Position numbers and translations under genes: made by a program. This document shows, one piece after another, positions 5,272 to 14,155 of a stretch of 14,155 nt of DNA (positions are counted from its first letter, which is position 1; each line of letters begins with the position of its first letter). The notes under the pieces were generated by a model. It worked only from the letters and a program-made list of their open reading frames with translations, was not told where the DNA came from and did not search any database. Source of the stretch: Thermodesulfobacteriota bacterium (GTDB taxonomy: Bacteria > Desulfobacterota > BSN033 > UBA1163); NCBI GenBank assembly GCA_030024065.1, contig JASEIE010000059.1:1-14155 (forward strand). Direction: 5' to 3'.

Positions 5272-6999
5272 TTAGGCCTCAAGAAAACTTTTTAATTTCT
5301 TTGCCCGGCTGGGGTGTCGCAGTTTCCTCAATGCCTTGGCCTCGATCTGCCGGATCCTCTCTCTGGTAACATCGAAGTCCTGTCCCACCTCCTCCAGAGT
5401 ATGGTCGTATTTCTCTCCGATGCCAAACCGCATCCTCAAGACCTTCTCCTCTCTGGCCGTGAGGGTGGAAAGGATTTTCCAGATCTGTTCTGCCAAATTG
5501 GAGTCGATCACCGCTTCGATCGGTGAGACGATCGCCTTATCTTCGATAAAATCTCCCAAATGGCTATCCTCCTCTTCCCCGACAGGGGTCTCCAGGGAGA
5601 TGGGTTCTTTAGCAATCTTTAACACCTTCCTCACTTTGTCCAGGGGCATCTCCATCTTTTCAGCGATCTCTTCAGGTGTGGGTTCTTTCCCGATCTCCTG
5701 AACGAGGTATCTTGAGGTCCGAATCAGTTTGTTAATGGTCTCGATCATATGAACAGGAATGCGGATGGTCCGGGCCTGGTCGGCAATGGCCCGGGTGACG
5801 GCCTGACGAATCCACCAGGTGGCATAGGTGCTGAACTTATAACCTCGTTGATATTCGAATTTATCCACCGCCTTCATCAAACCGATATTCCCCTCCTGGA
5901 TAAGATCGAGAAACTGAAGCCCTCGATGGGTATATTTCTTCGCGATGGAGACGACCAACCTCAGATTCGCCCTTACCAGTTCGCTCTTGGCGTCCATCGC
6001 CTTGACCTCCCCGTAAATAATGGCCCTCACGGCTGCCTTCAACTTCTGCGCCGACAGACCGTTCTCCGCCTCCACCCGATTGATTTTCTTCTGGGCATTT
6101 TGGGCTGATCGGTCGATTTCCATGAGATCGACCCTGCTTAAACCTCGACCCCTGAAAATGGTTTTCGCATTCAACTTCCTGGCCTGTATCCTTCTCAGAA
6201 GAACCCTTGCTTCTTTGATAGAGATTCCCGCCCTCTCTTCCGTCTTTTTAATCTCGTTTTCCGCCTTCTCCACCCGGCTGATCGCCTGTTTCATCTTCTG
6301 AACAATCTTATGGATCTGGATATCCCTCAAATTCATCTGTTTGAGAAGTTGGATGATCTCCTCCTGCTTCTTCTTCATCTGGGCTTGAATCTTCTTTTTT
6401 GAGACATCCTTCTTTTTTAGATGCCGTCGGATCCCCTCATCGTTTCGACGGACACGTTCGATCAGATCCAGAATCCTTTTTTTCTGCCTTTGCTCCTCCT
6501 CAACATCTGTCTCCTCTTCGTCAATCTCGCTGGTCACCTCGCGGATCTCGATCTTCCCGGCCTTGATCGCGCTGCCCAGATTGATGATCTCTTTGACGGC
6601 CATGGGGCAGGTCAGCACAGCGTTCAACACTTCCCCTTTTCCGCTTTGGATCTTCTTTGCGATCTCCACCTCTCCCTCCCGGGTGAGAAGGGATACCGAT
6701 CCCATCTCCCGGAGATACATTCGAACAGGGTCCGTTGCCCTGCCGAGACCTTCTAACTCTAATCCATTTTCTTCCTCTTCCTTTTCGAGAATCTTCTCCC
6801 CTTCCACCTTCAAGCCCTGGAGATCTTCCACAACATCAAGGTCCATCTCATCAAACATCATGAGGACATCATCGATCTGGTCGGAAGAGACGATATCATT
6901 CGGGGGAATCCCGTTCGCCTCATCGAAGTTGATAAACCCTTTCTCTTCTCTCAAGGAGATCATCTGTTCCATCTCTTTGACCTTCGCACTTCTTCCCAT
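5272..6999 (-). CDS. rpoD: RNA polymerase primary sigma factor RpoD (sigma-70)
   Basis: Directs RNA polymerase to housekeeping promoters such as those seen in this window. The 575 residues include a short region 1.1-like N-terminus (1-80) and region 1.2 ([11 protein letters not shown] from 90). A charged non-conserved region fills about 130-330. Region 2 (about 335-415) has [31 protein letters not shown] and the -10 recognising YATWWIRQA. Region 3 spans about 416-490. Region 4 (about 500-575) ends with the -35 helix-turn-helix [20 protein letters not shown]. It is slightly shorter than the E. coli protein (613). The ATG lies 17 nt after the dnaG stop, with GGGGAG upstream, as last gene of the operon. 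No anomalies were seen in the DNA-binding regions. Confidence 0.97.
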   Translation of the reverse strand: MGRSAKVKEMEQMISLREEKGFINFDEANGIPPNDIVSSDQIDDVLMMFDEMDLDVVEDLQGLKVEGEKILEKEEEENGLELEGLGRATDPVRMYLREMGSVSLLTREGEVEIAKKIQSGKGEVLNAVLTCPMAVKEIINLGSAIKAGKIEIREVTSEIDEEETDVEEEQRQKKRILDLIERVRRNDEGIRRHLKKKDVSKKKIQAQMKKKQEEIIQLLKQMNLRDIQIHKIVQKMKQAISRVEKAENEIKKTEERAGISIKEARVLLRRIQARKLNAKTIFRGRGLSRVDLMEIDRSAQNAQKKINRVEAENGLSAQKLKAAVRAIIYGEVKAMDAKSELVRANLRLVVSIAKKYTHRGLQFLDLIQEGNIGLMKAVDKFEYQRGYKFSTYATWWIRQAVTRAIADQARTIRIPVHMIETINKLIRTSRYLVQEIGKEPTPEEIAEKMEMPLDKVRKVLKIAKEPISLETPVGEEEDSHLGDFIEDKAIVSPIEAVIDSNLAEQIWKILSTLTAREEKVLRMRFGIGEKYDHTLEEVGQDFDVTRERIRQIEAKALRKLRHPSRAKKLKSFLEA

Positions 7000-7018
7000 T
7001 CGCTTCTCCCCATCCCTT

Positions 7019-8812
7019 TCAGAGGTTCTCTTTCAAGAAACCCCTTCCCTTCTTAGCCAGCTCCTGATGCTCCATTAAAAGAGCCTCGAGTTCTCTTTCC
7101 CCTTTTCCTTTCTCAGCCTCCTTAATCCTTCTGAGCAATTCGTTCTCATCCTTCTTCAACTTCTTTCGACGGATCTTCTGGATACAGTCTTTCAAAATCT
7201 TTTCCCGGTGACTTCCTTCCAGGCTGCCCTCCTCAAAGGCATATTCATAGAGCCTGTTTCTGAGATCCTCTTCAAAGGTCCCCAGTGCCTCCGCCAGGTC
7301 CAGTCTCCCCTTCTCCTGATAGAAGCTTTCCAACGTCTGGCCCACCCTCTTCAATAGAGGGCTTTCAAATTCATTTAGAATCCCCTCCTCTAAAATGGCC
7401 GGGATCAGTTCGGGATGGAGGAGCATGAGGCGAATCACCATCTCCTCGGCCTTCGGGAAATTCCTCTCAACCGTTTTTCTCTGAAGGTTTTCTAAGGGTC
7501 TGGTTCGATCTCCGGGAGAGGATTGAATCATCTCATATAAGATCGACTCCCGGATGTCCAGCCTCTCCGCTAAGGCCCTCACATAGAAATCCTTTCGAAT
7601 CTTTTCAGGGATTCTACGGATCAGCGCTATTCCTTCTTTCGCAATGATCACCTTGCCGTCAATCGCTTTCACATCGTGGGTCTTCATCAACCATTCGAAA
7701 AAGAAGTCGATGAGCGGAACGGCTCCAGCCACTCTTCTCTCAAAATCACCCAAATTCCCCTTTTTCAAAAAGGTGTCCGGGTCCTCTCCCTTTGGAAGGA
7801 GGATGGTCTTACCCGTCACCTCCTCTTCCAAAAAAAGAGGAAGGATGCGAAGGGTGGCTTGAGTCCCTGCCTGGTCAGGATCGAAAAGGGAGATCAAATT
7901 TCTTGTATATCTCTTAAGGGTCCTTATCTGCTGTGTCGTCAGGGCTGTTCCGAGTGTGGCGACGCTGTGCTTCAATCCGTATTGATGGAGGGTCAAGAGA
8001 TCAAAGTAGCCTTCAACAATAATAACACAATCCCTCTCCGAAGCGTAACGCTTGGCCACCTGAAGCCCGTAGAGGACTTCCCCTTTATGATAGATGCTTG
8101 ATTCCGAGGAGTTAATATATTTAGGCTGTCCCTCTCCGATCAATCTCCCTCCGAATCCAACAATCCGTTGATGGAGGTCGAAGATGGGAAAGATGATCCT
8201 TTTCCGGAACGCGTCATACCAGCCTTCCTTCTTTTTGGGAAGGATCAAACCCAGCTCCCATGCCAGATCCAGAGAGACCTTCTTCTCCCTCAGGTGCTCA
8301 ACCAGTCCATCCCAGCGATCGGAAGCGTAACCCAGTCGATGCTCCCTGACGATCTCCTCATTGACGTCTCTCTGAGAGAGATACTGCTTCCCCTCGTTGC
8401 CCTCCTTTTTTTGAGTGAGGAGATTGTGGAAATATTCCGATGCCGTCTGATTGATCTGGAAGAGGACTTCCCTCTTGGCCATCTCCTTCTTTTGGGCGGG
8501 GGAGTGTTCTCGCCGTAGGAGTTTTATCCCGTAACGTTTCGCCAGCTCTTCGACAGCCTGTGGGAATGAGAAATGGCCCATCTTCATCAAAAAGGTGAAG
8601 ACATTCCCTCCCTCTCCACAGCCAAAGCAGTGAAAGATCTGCTTCTCCTCGTTCACCATAAAAGAAGGGGTCTTTTCGGTATGGAATGGACATAATCCCT
8701 TATAGTGCTTTCCGGCTTTCTTCAGACTGATATAGTCTGAGACGACTTCCAGGATGCTGGCCCGGTCTCGAATCTCTGAAACCTTCGCCTCTGAGAAAAA
8801 TCCGTCTGTCAA
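7019..8812 (-). CDS. dnaG: DNA primase DnaG
   Basis: Makes RNA primers for replication at the fork together with the replicative helicase. 597 residues. The N-terminal CHC2 zinc-binding domain has C41, H44, C62 and C65 (CPFH...HCFGC). The catalytic core has EGYFD (E267) and DPDQAG (D311, D313), the Toprim metal-binding residues. The C-terminal part (about 440-597) is helical and charged, as expected for the helicase-interaction domain. The start codon is TTG (8810-8812): in-frame homology begins at once ([16 protein letters not shown]) and no upstream ATG exists. The GAGGTG at the end of mutS2 probably serves as ribosome binding site. It starts 7 nt after the mutS2 stop, so translation is likely coupled and kept low by the TTG. 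Confidence 0.97.
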   Translation of the reverse strand: MTDGFFSEAKVSEIRDRASILEVVSDYISLKKAGKHYKGLCPFHTEKTPSFMVNEEKQIFHCFGCGEGGNVFTFLMKMGHFSFPQAVEELAKRYGIKLLRREHSPAQKKEMAKREVLFQINQTASEYFHNLLTQKKEGNEGKQYLSQRDVNEEIVREHRLGYASDRWDGLVEHLREKKVSLDLAWELGLILPKKKEGWYDAFRKRIIFPIFDLHQRIVGFGGRLIGEGQPKYINSSESSIYHKGEVLYGLQVAKRYASERDCVIIVEGYFDLLTLHQYGLKHSVATLGTALTTQQIRTLKRYTRNLISLFDPDQAGTQATLRILPLFLEEEVTGKTILLPKGEDPDTFLKKGNLGDFERRVAGAVPLIDFFFEWLMKTHDVKAIDGKVIIAKEGIALIRRIPEKIRKDFYVRALAERLDIRESILYEMIQSSPGDRTRPLENLQRKTVERNFPKAEEMVIRLMLLHPELIPAILEEGILNEFESPLLKRVGQTLESFYQEKGRLDLAEALGTFEEDLRNRLYEYAFEEGSLEGSHREKILKDCIQKIRRKKLKKDENELLRRIKEAEKGKGERELEALLMEHQELAKKGRGFLKENL

Positions 8813-8819
8813 AAGATTC

Positions 8820-11168
8820 TCACCTCAACTCCACGACAGTGATCCCTTTGCCGCCTTTCTGAGCCTCGCCGGGAGTAAAACATTTCACCCCCTGGTGATT
8901 GTCGAGATATTTGCCGATGGCATTTCGCAATCGTCCGGAGCCAACCCCGTGGATGATCTGAACCTTTTCCAGACCATGGAAGAGGGCCTGATCAATAAAT
9001 TTATCCACCACAGGAAGGGCATCCTCTATCGTCAGACCGATGACATTTAATTGCGCTGGGATCTCCCGAACATTCCCGTGTGGCCAGGACTGAGCAAGGG
9101 GTCTCTCTGTTTCCTCTTTTCCCCCCCCATCGATCGCTCTGGCGAGGTCAGTAAGGGGAACGACCACCCTTGCTTTCTCCGTCATCACCTCGGCACGGTT
9201 CAATGCCTCTTCCACCTTTAGGAGAATACCGCTGCTTCGAAGGCTTTCAATTCTAACACGATCTCCAATCTTTAAGCCACCCGGCTTCGTATGGGGACCC
9301 TTCTTTCGGATGGAAGGAAAGAATTTCTCTCTGATTTCCTGAATCTCTTTCCTGCGAATTTGTGACGGGACCTTCTCCTCCTTTTGCCGGCGCAACCATG
9401 CCTTCAACTCCTCTTCTACCTTCTGGGCTGTCTTCTTGGCCTTCTCCTCGGCCAGTGAGAGAATCTCCTGCCTTCTACTCCTGATCCGGTCGAGAATATC
9501 TTTCAACCTCTGATGATCCTGGTCCGCCTCCTCCTTCATCCTGATCCATTGCAATCGCTGCTTCTCCGCATCCGCCTTCAATCCCTCCAGCCTCTCCAGG
9601 GCCCGTAAAATCTCCTGTCCACTTCCGTTTCGATGGTGGCGAGCCTGCTCCAGGACCTTCTCTGAGACACCCAATTTCTCGGCCACTAAGAAGGCATTGC
9701 TCAAACCAGAGGTTCCATAGGAGAGGGTATACCTGGGCTCCAGAGTCTTCTCGTCAAACTCAACCGACACATTCTCCACATCCGGATAAAGGTAACCATA
9801 GGCCTTGAGACCGTCGAAGTGGGTAGTGACCACGACCGAGGCTCCCTTCTCCCTGAACAGGTCCAAGAAGCCCATCGCCAGGGCAGATCCCTCTGAAGCA
9901 TGGGTGCCCACTCCCAGCTCGTCCAGCAGAACAAGGCTATGGGGTCCTGCTTTCTCCAGAATCTGGTTCACATGGAGGAGGTGAGCGGAAAAAGTGCTCA
10001 GATTCTCTTCCATACTCTGTTCATCGCCGATCACGGCAAAGACCTCTTCGAAGATCGCCGCCTGGCTTCCCTCTGAAACAGGAATGGGAAGGCCGGATTG
10101 GACCATCAGGGTCAAAAGCCCCAATGTTTTAAGAGCTACGGTTTTTCCACCCGCATTCGCTCCGCTGATGATCAGGGTACGGATGGACTCTCCCATCCGG
10201 AGGTCAACCGGGATAATTTGACCTTCTTTCTGGAGGCTGAGCAGGGGATTCCGTGCTTCCCTCATCACGATCTTTTCCTCTCCATTCAACTCGGGTTTGA
10301 CGCTTCTTAAAAGGAGGGAGAGTCTTGCCATCGCATAAAGGAGATCCAGTTCCCCCAGGATTTCAAAGTCATCCCGGAGAGGTTGGATCTCTTTTCTCAT
10401 CTTCTCGGAGAGGTCTGTTAGAATTCGGTATTCCTCCTCTTTCTCCTCTGCCATGAGGATGTTGATCTCATTGTTAAAGGGAACAACCTCAAGGGGTTCA
10501 AAAAAAAGGCTCATATGGCTATGGGACTGATCATGGATGATCCCCTTCAGGCGGTGTTTGGAGTCGGATTTGACGAGGAGCACATATCTTCCATTTCTCA
10601 AGGTAATCAGGTGTTCCTGAAAGATCGGCTGGAGATCCTCCTGATGGAGGAGATGTTCGAGTGTTCGCTTTGCTTTCTCCCTGGCCGTTCCCAAATGATG
10701 GCGAACATCCGAAAGACCCGGGCTGGCCCGGTCCAGGATCTCACCTTTGGTATTGATCGCCTGGAGGATCTCTTTTGCAAGGGCTTTTAGGGAGGAAAGT
10801 CTTGAAATCTTCTCTTGAAGAGAAGAGGCTCTGATTTCCGATTTGAGGAAGAAGCCCCTCAACCCTTTGACCAATACCATCTGTTGGTAAATGTTGAGTA
10901 TCTCCTGGACATCAAGGACCGATCCTTCCACTTCCAATCTCTTCAAAATGGCCTCAATGTCTTTCAGCCCTCTGAGGGGAATGTCTCCCTGGGTTTCCAG
11001 AATTTCTTTCAGTTCGATGACTGCGGTCAATCGCGATTCGATCAGGGAGTGATCTCGGGTGGGTCTCAGGGCCATGCACCGCCTTTGCCCCGGAGGAGAG
11101 ATTGAAAATGTTTTCAGGATTTCTAAAAGATGGTCAAACTCTAAAGCCTTAAGGGAACGATTGTCCAT
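8820..11168 (-). CDS. mutS2: MutS2 family ATPase/endonuclease with C-terminal Smr domain
   Basis: 782 residues. MutS-like core and clamp helices occupy about 1-310. The ABC-type ATPase has Walker A GANAGGKT (336-343), Walker B LVLLDE (412-417) and the following signature-type segment. A long coiled coil spans about 505-620, a KOW-like beta region about 640-690, and an Smr domain 707-782. MutS2 proteins suppress homologous recombination or, in Bacillus, act on collided ribosomes; they are not mismatch repair MutS. The Smr domain keeps HGVGSGRLRNAI but has LNVIG where LDLRG is usual, so the conserved acidic residue is lost. It sits between yqeY and dnaG in the operon. The ATG has a weak AGG ribosome binding site. 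Confidence 0.93.
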   Translation of the reverse strand: MDNRSLKALEFDHLLEILKTFSISPPGQRRCMALRPTRDHSLIESRLTAVIELKEILETQGDIPLRGLKDIEAILKRLEVEGSVLDVQEILNIYQQMVLVKGLRGFFLKSEIRASSLQEKISRLSSLKALAKEILQAINTKGEILDRASPGLSDVRHHLGTAREKAKRTLEHLLHQEDLQPIFQEHLITLRNGRYVLLVKSDSKHRLKGIIHDQSHSHMSLFFEPLEVVPFNNEINILMAEEKEEEYRILTDLSEKMRKEIQPLRDDFEILGELDLLYAMARLSLLLRSVKPELNGEEKIVMREARNPLLSLQKEGQIIPVDLRMGESIRTLIISGANAGGKTVALKTLGLLTLMVQSGLPIPVSEGSQAAIFEEVFAVIGDEQSMEENLSTFSAHLLHVNQILEKAGPHSLVLLDELGVGTHASEGSALAMGFLDLFREKGASVVVTTHFDGLKAYGYLYPDVENVSVEFDEKTLEPRYTLSYGTSGLSNAFLVAEKLGVSEKVLEQARHHRNGSGQEILRALERLEGLKADAEKQRLQWIRMKEEADQDHQRLKDILDRIRSRRQEILSLAEEKAKKTAQKVEEELKAWLRRQKEEKVPSQIRRKEIQEIREKFFPSIRKKGPHTKPGGLKIGDRVRIESLRSSGILLKVEEALNRAEVMTEKARVVVPLTDLARAIDGGGKEETERPLAQSWPHGNVREIPAQLNVIGLTIEDALPVVDKFIDQALFHGLEKVQIIHGVGSGRLRNAIGKYLDNHQGVKCFTPGEAQKGGKGITVVELR

Positions 11169-11211
11169 AAAGCCTGAAAGAGGGGAACAGCTTTGTTCAA
11201 TGAGGGGGAAT

Positions 11212-11658
11212 TTAAGGGGAAAGCCTCTCTTTTACCAGCTGATTGAGCAGTTTGCCATCGGCCTTCCCCCCCAGTTTTGGCATGACCGCTTTCATCACTT
11301 TTCCTAAATCCTTTAACGAAGAAGCCTGGGTTTCCTGAATCGTCTCGTCGATGATCTTAATGATTTCTTCCTGACGGAGCGGTTGAGGTAAAAAGGATTT
11401 AAAAATCTCTATCTCCATTTTCTCCTTCTCTACCAGGTCTGTCCGTCCTCCAGCCTGAAATTGTTCGAGGGATTCCTCGCCCTTCCGCATCATCCCCTGG
11501 ATGACCCTGATGATTTCCTCGTCACTTAGCTTTCTTCTCAGTTCGATCTCTTTATTTATCATAGACGAACGAATCATCCGGACGGTAGAGAGCCGTAATT
11601 TATCATTCGCCTTCATCGCCCGTTTCATCTCTTCGACCAGTTTATCTTCCAGGTTCAT
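11212..11658 (-). CDS. yqeY: GatB/YqeY domain protein
   Basis: 148-residue small helical protein, full length for the family. It starts MNLEDKLVEEMKRAMKANDKLRLSTVRMIRSSM and has the family's central LSDEEIIRVIQ and FLPQPLR segments. It ends with a helical domain related to the C-terminal tRNA-binding part of GatB (GKVMKAVMPKLGGKADGKLL). A role in tRNA-dependent amidation has been suggested for the family but is not established. It is regularly found next to rpsU. It begins 2 nt after the rpsU stop, with GAGGA of the overlapping rpsU end as ribosome binding site. Confidence 0.95.
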   Translation of the reverse strand: MNLEDKLVEEMKRAMKANDKLRLSTVRMIRSSMINKEIELRRKLSDEEIIRVIQGMMRKGEESLEQFQAGGRTDLVEKEKMEIEIFKSFLPQPLRQEEIIKIIDETIQETQASSLKDLGKVMKAVMPKLGGKADGKLLNQLVKERLSP

Positions 11659-11660
11659 CT

Positions 11661-11864
11661 CTATCCTCTGTCCACTATTTTTCGCATCCTTTTCATTGCC
11701 CTCTTCTTAGCGGCCAGTGCTTTTTTCTTCCGTTTGATGCTTGGTTTTTCATAATGTTCTCTTTTCCGAACTTCTGATAATATCCCTGTTTTTTCAACCT
11801 GTTTCTTAAATCGCCGGAGTGCATTTTCAAAGGACTCGTTCTCTCTAATCTTAATGTCTGGCAT
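11661..11864 (-). CDS. rpsU: 30S ribosomal protein bS21
   Basis: 67-residue ribosomal protein of the small subunit, involved in mRNA-start recognition. The sequence [20 protein letters not shown], the HYEKPS motif and the Lys/Arg-rich C-terminus are typical. The start is placed at the ATG at 11862-11864, not at the in-frame ATG 21 nt upstream: AGGAGG (11875-11880) sits 10 nt before this start, while the longer version would run through the ribosome binding site. It is the first gene of the rpsU-yqeY-mutS2-dnaG-rpoD operon and lies just below a strong promoter. Confidence 0.96.
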   Translation of the reverse strand: MPDIKIRENESFENALRRFKKQVEKTGILSEVRKREHYEKPSIKRKKKALAAKKRAMKRMRKIVDRG

Positions 11865-11904
11865 CCATCTTTTCCCTCCTCTCATAATTTATTTTAAACA
11901 CAAA

Positions 11905-11932
11905 ATTATATAATTTTATATAATAAAGTCAA
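11905..11932 (-). promoter_or_regulatory. Promoter of the rpsU-yqeY-mutS2-dnaG-rpoD operon
   Basis: Minus strand TTGACT (11927-11932), a 16-nt spacer and TATAAT (11905-11910). Transcription would start near 11898, giving a leader of about 34 nt before the rpsU ATG with a clear AGGAGG. The region is very AT-rich. No operator-like dyad that is distinct from the AT repeats was recognised. Confidence 0.8.
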
Positions 11933-11940
11933 ATTTTTTT

Positions 11941-11957
11941 GGGGGTTTTGGGGGGGG
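11941..11957 (+). other. G-tract between divergent promoters
   Basis: GGGGG-TTTT-GGGGGGGG, preceded by seven T. It separates the rpsU promoter from the comEC promoter: it lies 9 bp upstream of the rpsU -35 and 11 bp upstream of the comEC -35. There are enough guanines (13) for a G-quadruplex in principle, though only two long runs are present. It may be a slippage-prone homopolymer. No function is known. Confidence 0.5.
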
Positions 11958-11968
11958 TAAGTTTCTCC

Positions 11969-11997
11969 TTGACAAATTTCTTCGATATTTATATTTT
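11969..11997 (+). promoter_or_regulatory. Predicted sigma-70 promoter of comEC
   Basis: Plus strand TTGACA (11969-11974), a 17-nt spacer and TATTTT (11992-11997), four of six for the -10. The expected start near 12004 gives an approximately 80-nt leader. That leader contains a CTCTCC/GGAGAG inverted pair (12019-12024 with 12049-12054) close to the possible ribosome binding site. Confidence 0.65.
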
Positions 11998-12083
11998 CTC
12001 CCGAAATACCTCTCCCCCCTCTCCTAACAGGCTGTTGATGCTGTCTATGGAGAGAGAGGGGCTTGAGTTCTGTCGGGGCGGAG

Positions 12084-14155
12084 ATGATCAGGATATTTCG
12101 CCTGCCCCTCATTCCCATATTCCTCGCTTATACGATTGGACTCTTCTGGGGCCATTTCGACTTCCCCTTTCCCTCTCAAGGACTCCTTCTTCTCTCGATT
12201 CTCCTGATCCTCTGGATTCTCCTGATCATTTTGAAAAGAATCTCCTGGGGGTCCTGGGTTTCCCTCTTCTTCTTCCTTTTTCTCGGGATCTTTTCCATTC
12301 ACAACTATCTCCATCCCGGACATCCACCTTCGCATCTCTCCCATTTTATCGGCTTTGATCGAATCTTATTAGAGGGAACGATCGATCGACCGCCTCATCG
12401 AATCCCGGGGAAAACGCAACTCCTGATCAAATCCAGCAAGGTCATTCTATCGGACCGTCACATTCCTGTGGAAGGCCGTCTCCTCCTTTTTACTAAAGAG
12501 GAGAACGGGGCCTTTCATCTTGGAGATCGTCTCCGGTTTCTCTGTAAACTCTATCGCCCCCATGGATTTCATAACCCGGGCATCTTCTCCTATGAACGCT
12601 ATCTCGCCTTTGAAGGAATCCATGTGATCGGTTTCCTCTCCGAGGAGAAGATGTGGGTGAAAGTCGGCGAGGGATTTAAAAATCCCATCCTCCTGAGGAT
12701 CGAGGCCTGGCGGGATCATATCCGTGACTTCTTGGAGAAAGAGGGAAGGCCACCCTCTTCCTCCATCCTTCAGGCCCTGGTTCTGGGTGAACAGGGAAAT
12801 ATTCCTGAGGAGGTGAAAGAACTTTTCATCACCACAGGGATCGCTCACCTTCTGGCCATTTCGGGAGATCATCTCGGGATCGTGGCTCTCCTCTCATTCT
12901 TCTTGCTCATCTGGTTCTTGAAGCGTTCGGAGTTCCTCCTTCTCTCCATCTCCGTGAAAAAATGGGCGGCCGGCCTGACCATTCCCTGTATCCTCCTCTA
13001 CACCTTCATTGCCGGCGGAGGCATCTCGGTGATACGGGCAACGATCATGGTGATCACCTTCTTTTTCTCTATTGTCTTCGATCGGGAAAGACATCTCCTC
13101 CACACCCTTGCCCTGGCTGCCTTTCTCATCCTCCTCTTTTCGCCTCCTTCCCTTTTCGATGTCTCCTTTCAACTCTCATTTCTCGCCGTCCTTTCGATCC
13201 TCTATCTGGTGCCGCGCCTTCTCCGGGATCTAAAACGAGAAGGAATTCCGATCCCTCCGGAAGTCTCATGGAAACAGAAGGTCTGGAAATATGTGAAACT
13301 CTCTCTCGTCACGACGGCCATCGCGATCCTGGGAACAGCCCCTTTTGTCGCACTCCATTTCAACCGTATCTCCCTCATCGGATTCCTGACCAACCTCTTT
13401 GCCATTCCCTGGGTCGGTTTTCTCATCGTCCCTCTCAGCCTCATTGCCTCCCTCTTCTCCTTCTTCATCTACCCCTTCGCCACCCTGCTGATCACAGTGA
13501 ATGGCTTTTTAGCAGTCATCCTTCTCAAAGTGGTAACCCTCTTTGCCTCCGTTCCCTGTGCATCCATCTATCTCTCCACTCCAACGGCTCTCGAAGTCAT
13601 CCTCTTCTATCTCCTCATCTTCTCCTTGGCCCACTTTCGAAAAGGGACAAAGGTGAAGTACCTCTTTCTCGGTATCTGCATTCTTTTTGCCTTCGATTTA
13701 GCCTACTGGAATCTGAAGGATCTATTTCGTAAAGACCTCACCATCACCTTCATCGACGTGGGGCATGGGGATTCCATTTTGATCGAATTTCCAAAAGGAA
13801 AACGAATGTTGATCGATGGAGGGGGCCTCCATGAGGACCGTTTCGATATCGGAAAGAATGTGATCGCGCCTTTTCTTTGGAAGAAAAAAATACGAAGGAT
13901 CGACACCCTTGTCCTGACCCATCCTGACCCCGACCACCTGAAGGGTTTAAACTTCATCGCCTCCCAATTTAAAATCGGCCGGTTCTGGGACAACGGGCTT
14001 CGCGGAGATTCGGAATTCTACCTCGAGTTAGAAAAGACGCTTCAGAGGAGAAAAATTGATCGCTTCCCCTTGAATGAGAACATCAACTCTCAAATGATCA
14101 ATGGGGTTGAGATCTCCTTCCTCAATCCACCGGCCGGAAGTGCTGGACCTGTTCG
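12084..14155 (+). CDS. comEC: ComEC/Rec2 family DNA uptake channel protein (partial, runs off the window)
   Basis: Inner-membrane channel for single-stranded DNA uptake in natural transformation. About 690 residues are visible. Hydrophobic helices at the N-terminus are followed by a DUF4131-type soluble region (about 75-200). The Competence domain (about 210-500) has many membrane helices and the signature TTGIAHLLAISGDHLGI. A metallo-beta-lactamase-like domain starts near 553 with TFIDVGHGDSILIEF and has the metal-site motif THPDPDH at about 612. The frame is open through the last base, so the C-terminus is missing. The start is uncertain: the ATG at 12084 has GGAG directly against it, while an in-frame TTG at 12063 has GGAGAGAGAGG at a better distance. 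An in-frame stop at 12036 limits the choice. Confidence 0.93.
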   Translation, partial: MIRIFRLPLIPIFLAYTIGLFWGHFDFPFPSQGLLLLSILLILWILLIILKRISWGSWVSLFFFLFLGIFSIHNYLHPGHPPSHLSHFIGFDRILLEGTIDRPPHRIPGKTQLLIKSSKVILSDRHIPVEGRLLLFTKEENGAFHLGDRLRFLCKLYRPHGFHNPGIFSYERYLAFEGIHVIGFLSEEKMWVKVGEGFKNPILLRIEAWRDHIRDFLEKEGRPPSSSILQALVLGEQGNIPEEVKELFITTGIAHLLAISGDHLGIVALLSFFLLIWFLKRSEFLLLSISVKKWAAGLTIPCILLYTFIAGGGISVIRATIMVITFFFSIVFDRERHLLHTLALAAFLILLFSPPSLFDVSFQLSFLAVLSILYLVPRLLRDLKREGIPIPPEVSWKQKVWKYVKLSLVTTAIAILGTAPFVALHFNRISLIGFLTNLFAIPWVGFLIVPLSLIASLFSFFIYPFATLLITVNGFLAVILLKVVTLFASVPCASIYLSTPTALEVILFYLLIFSLAHFRKGTKVKYLFLGICILFAFDLAYWNLKDLFRKDLTITFIDVGHGDSILIEFPKGKRMLIDGGGLHEDRFDIGKNVIAPFLWKKKIRRIDTLVLTHPDPDHLKGLNFIASQFKIGRFWDNGLRGDSEFYLELEKTLQRRKIDRFPLNENINSQMINGVEISFLNPPAGSAGPV

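Noticed and set aside
12019..12054. Riboswitch or attenuator in the comEC leader
   Set aside because: There is only a 6-bp CTCTCC/GGAGAG pair with a long loop and no known aptamer motif. It may hide the ribosome binding site, but the evidence is too weak for a feature.
12045..12344. Minus-strand open frame of 99 codons opposite the comEC start
   Set aside because: It is a Glu/Lys/Pro-rich antisense shadow of the hydrophobic comEC N-terminus, without a credible start.
12962..13732. Plus-strand open frame of 256 codons
   Set aside because: It overlaps comEC in another frame. The comEC frame gives a membrane protein with family motifs throughout, while this one is a His/Pro/Ser-rich shadow.

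Overview
The window is a bacterial chromosomal segment made almost entirely of housekeeping information-processing genes. Gene content and order (rpsU-yqeY-mutS2-dnaG-rpoD operon, an NtrY-type kinase, a zinc-ribbon protein-rnhA-rnpB cluster, smpB-ssrA) and the tmRNA tag ANNYDYALAA fit a Gram-negative bacterium of the Deltaproteobacteria/Desulfobacterota type. This is an inference from content, not a database result. No mobile element genes, CRISPR array or phage genes were seen.

Layout. Everything from base 4 to about 11,900 is on the minus strand, so transcription runs right to left. A divergent promoter region at 11,900-12,000 separates this block from comEC, which runs on the plus strand off the right edge. 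Leftward from there comes a macromolecular-synthesis operon: rpsU, yqeY, mutS2, dnaG (TTG start) and rpoD, with very small gaps. Next is a tRNA with a CAU anticodon, with its own consensus promoter and a strong intrinsic terminator. Then come a coiled-coil zinc-ribbon protein (TTG start), RNase HI (GTG start, GTGA overlap) and the type A RNase P RNA gene rnpB. After a palindrome-rich intergenic element there is an NtrY-like membrane histidine kinase without an adjacent response regulator. The block ends with smpB and ssrA (tmRNA).

How the genes work together. The right half supplies translation (S21), priming (DnaG), housekeeping transcription (RpoD) and a MutS2 ATPase. The left half concentrates RNA processing and ribosome rescue: RNase P RNA, RNase HI, tmRNA and SmpB. 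The most unusual feature is that two structural RNA genes begin inside the 3' end of the upstream protein gene. The last 32 nt of smpB are the first 32 nt of tmRNA. The last ~83 nt of rnhA are the 5' part of RNase P RNA, including its universally conserved core. Maturing either RNA from a co-transcript would cut the stop codon off the upstream message, which for smpB would create a substrate for the tmRNA-SmpB system itself. I found no clearly novel defence or metabolic system; the overlaps and the palindromic intergenic elements are the parts worth following up.
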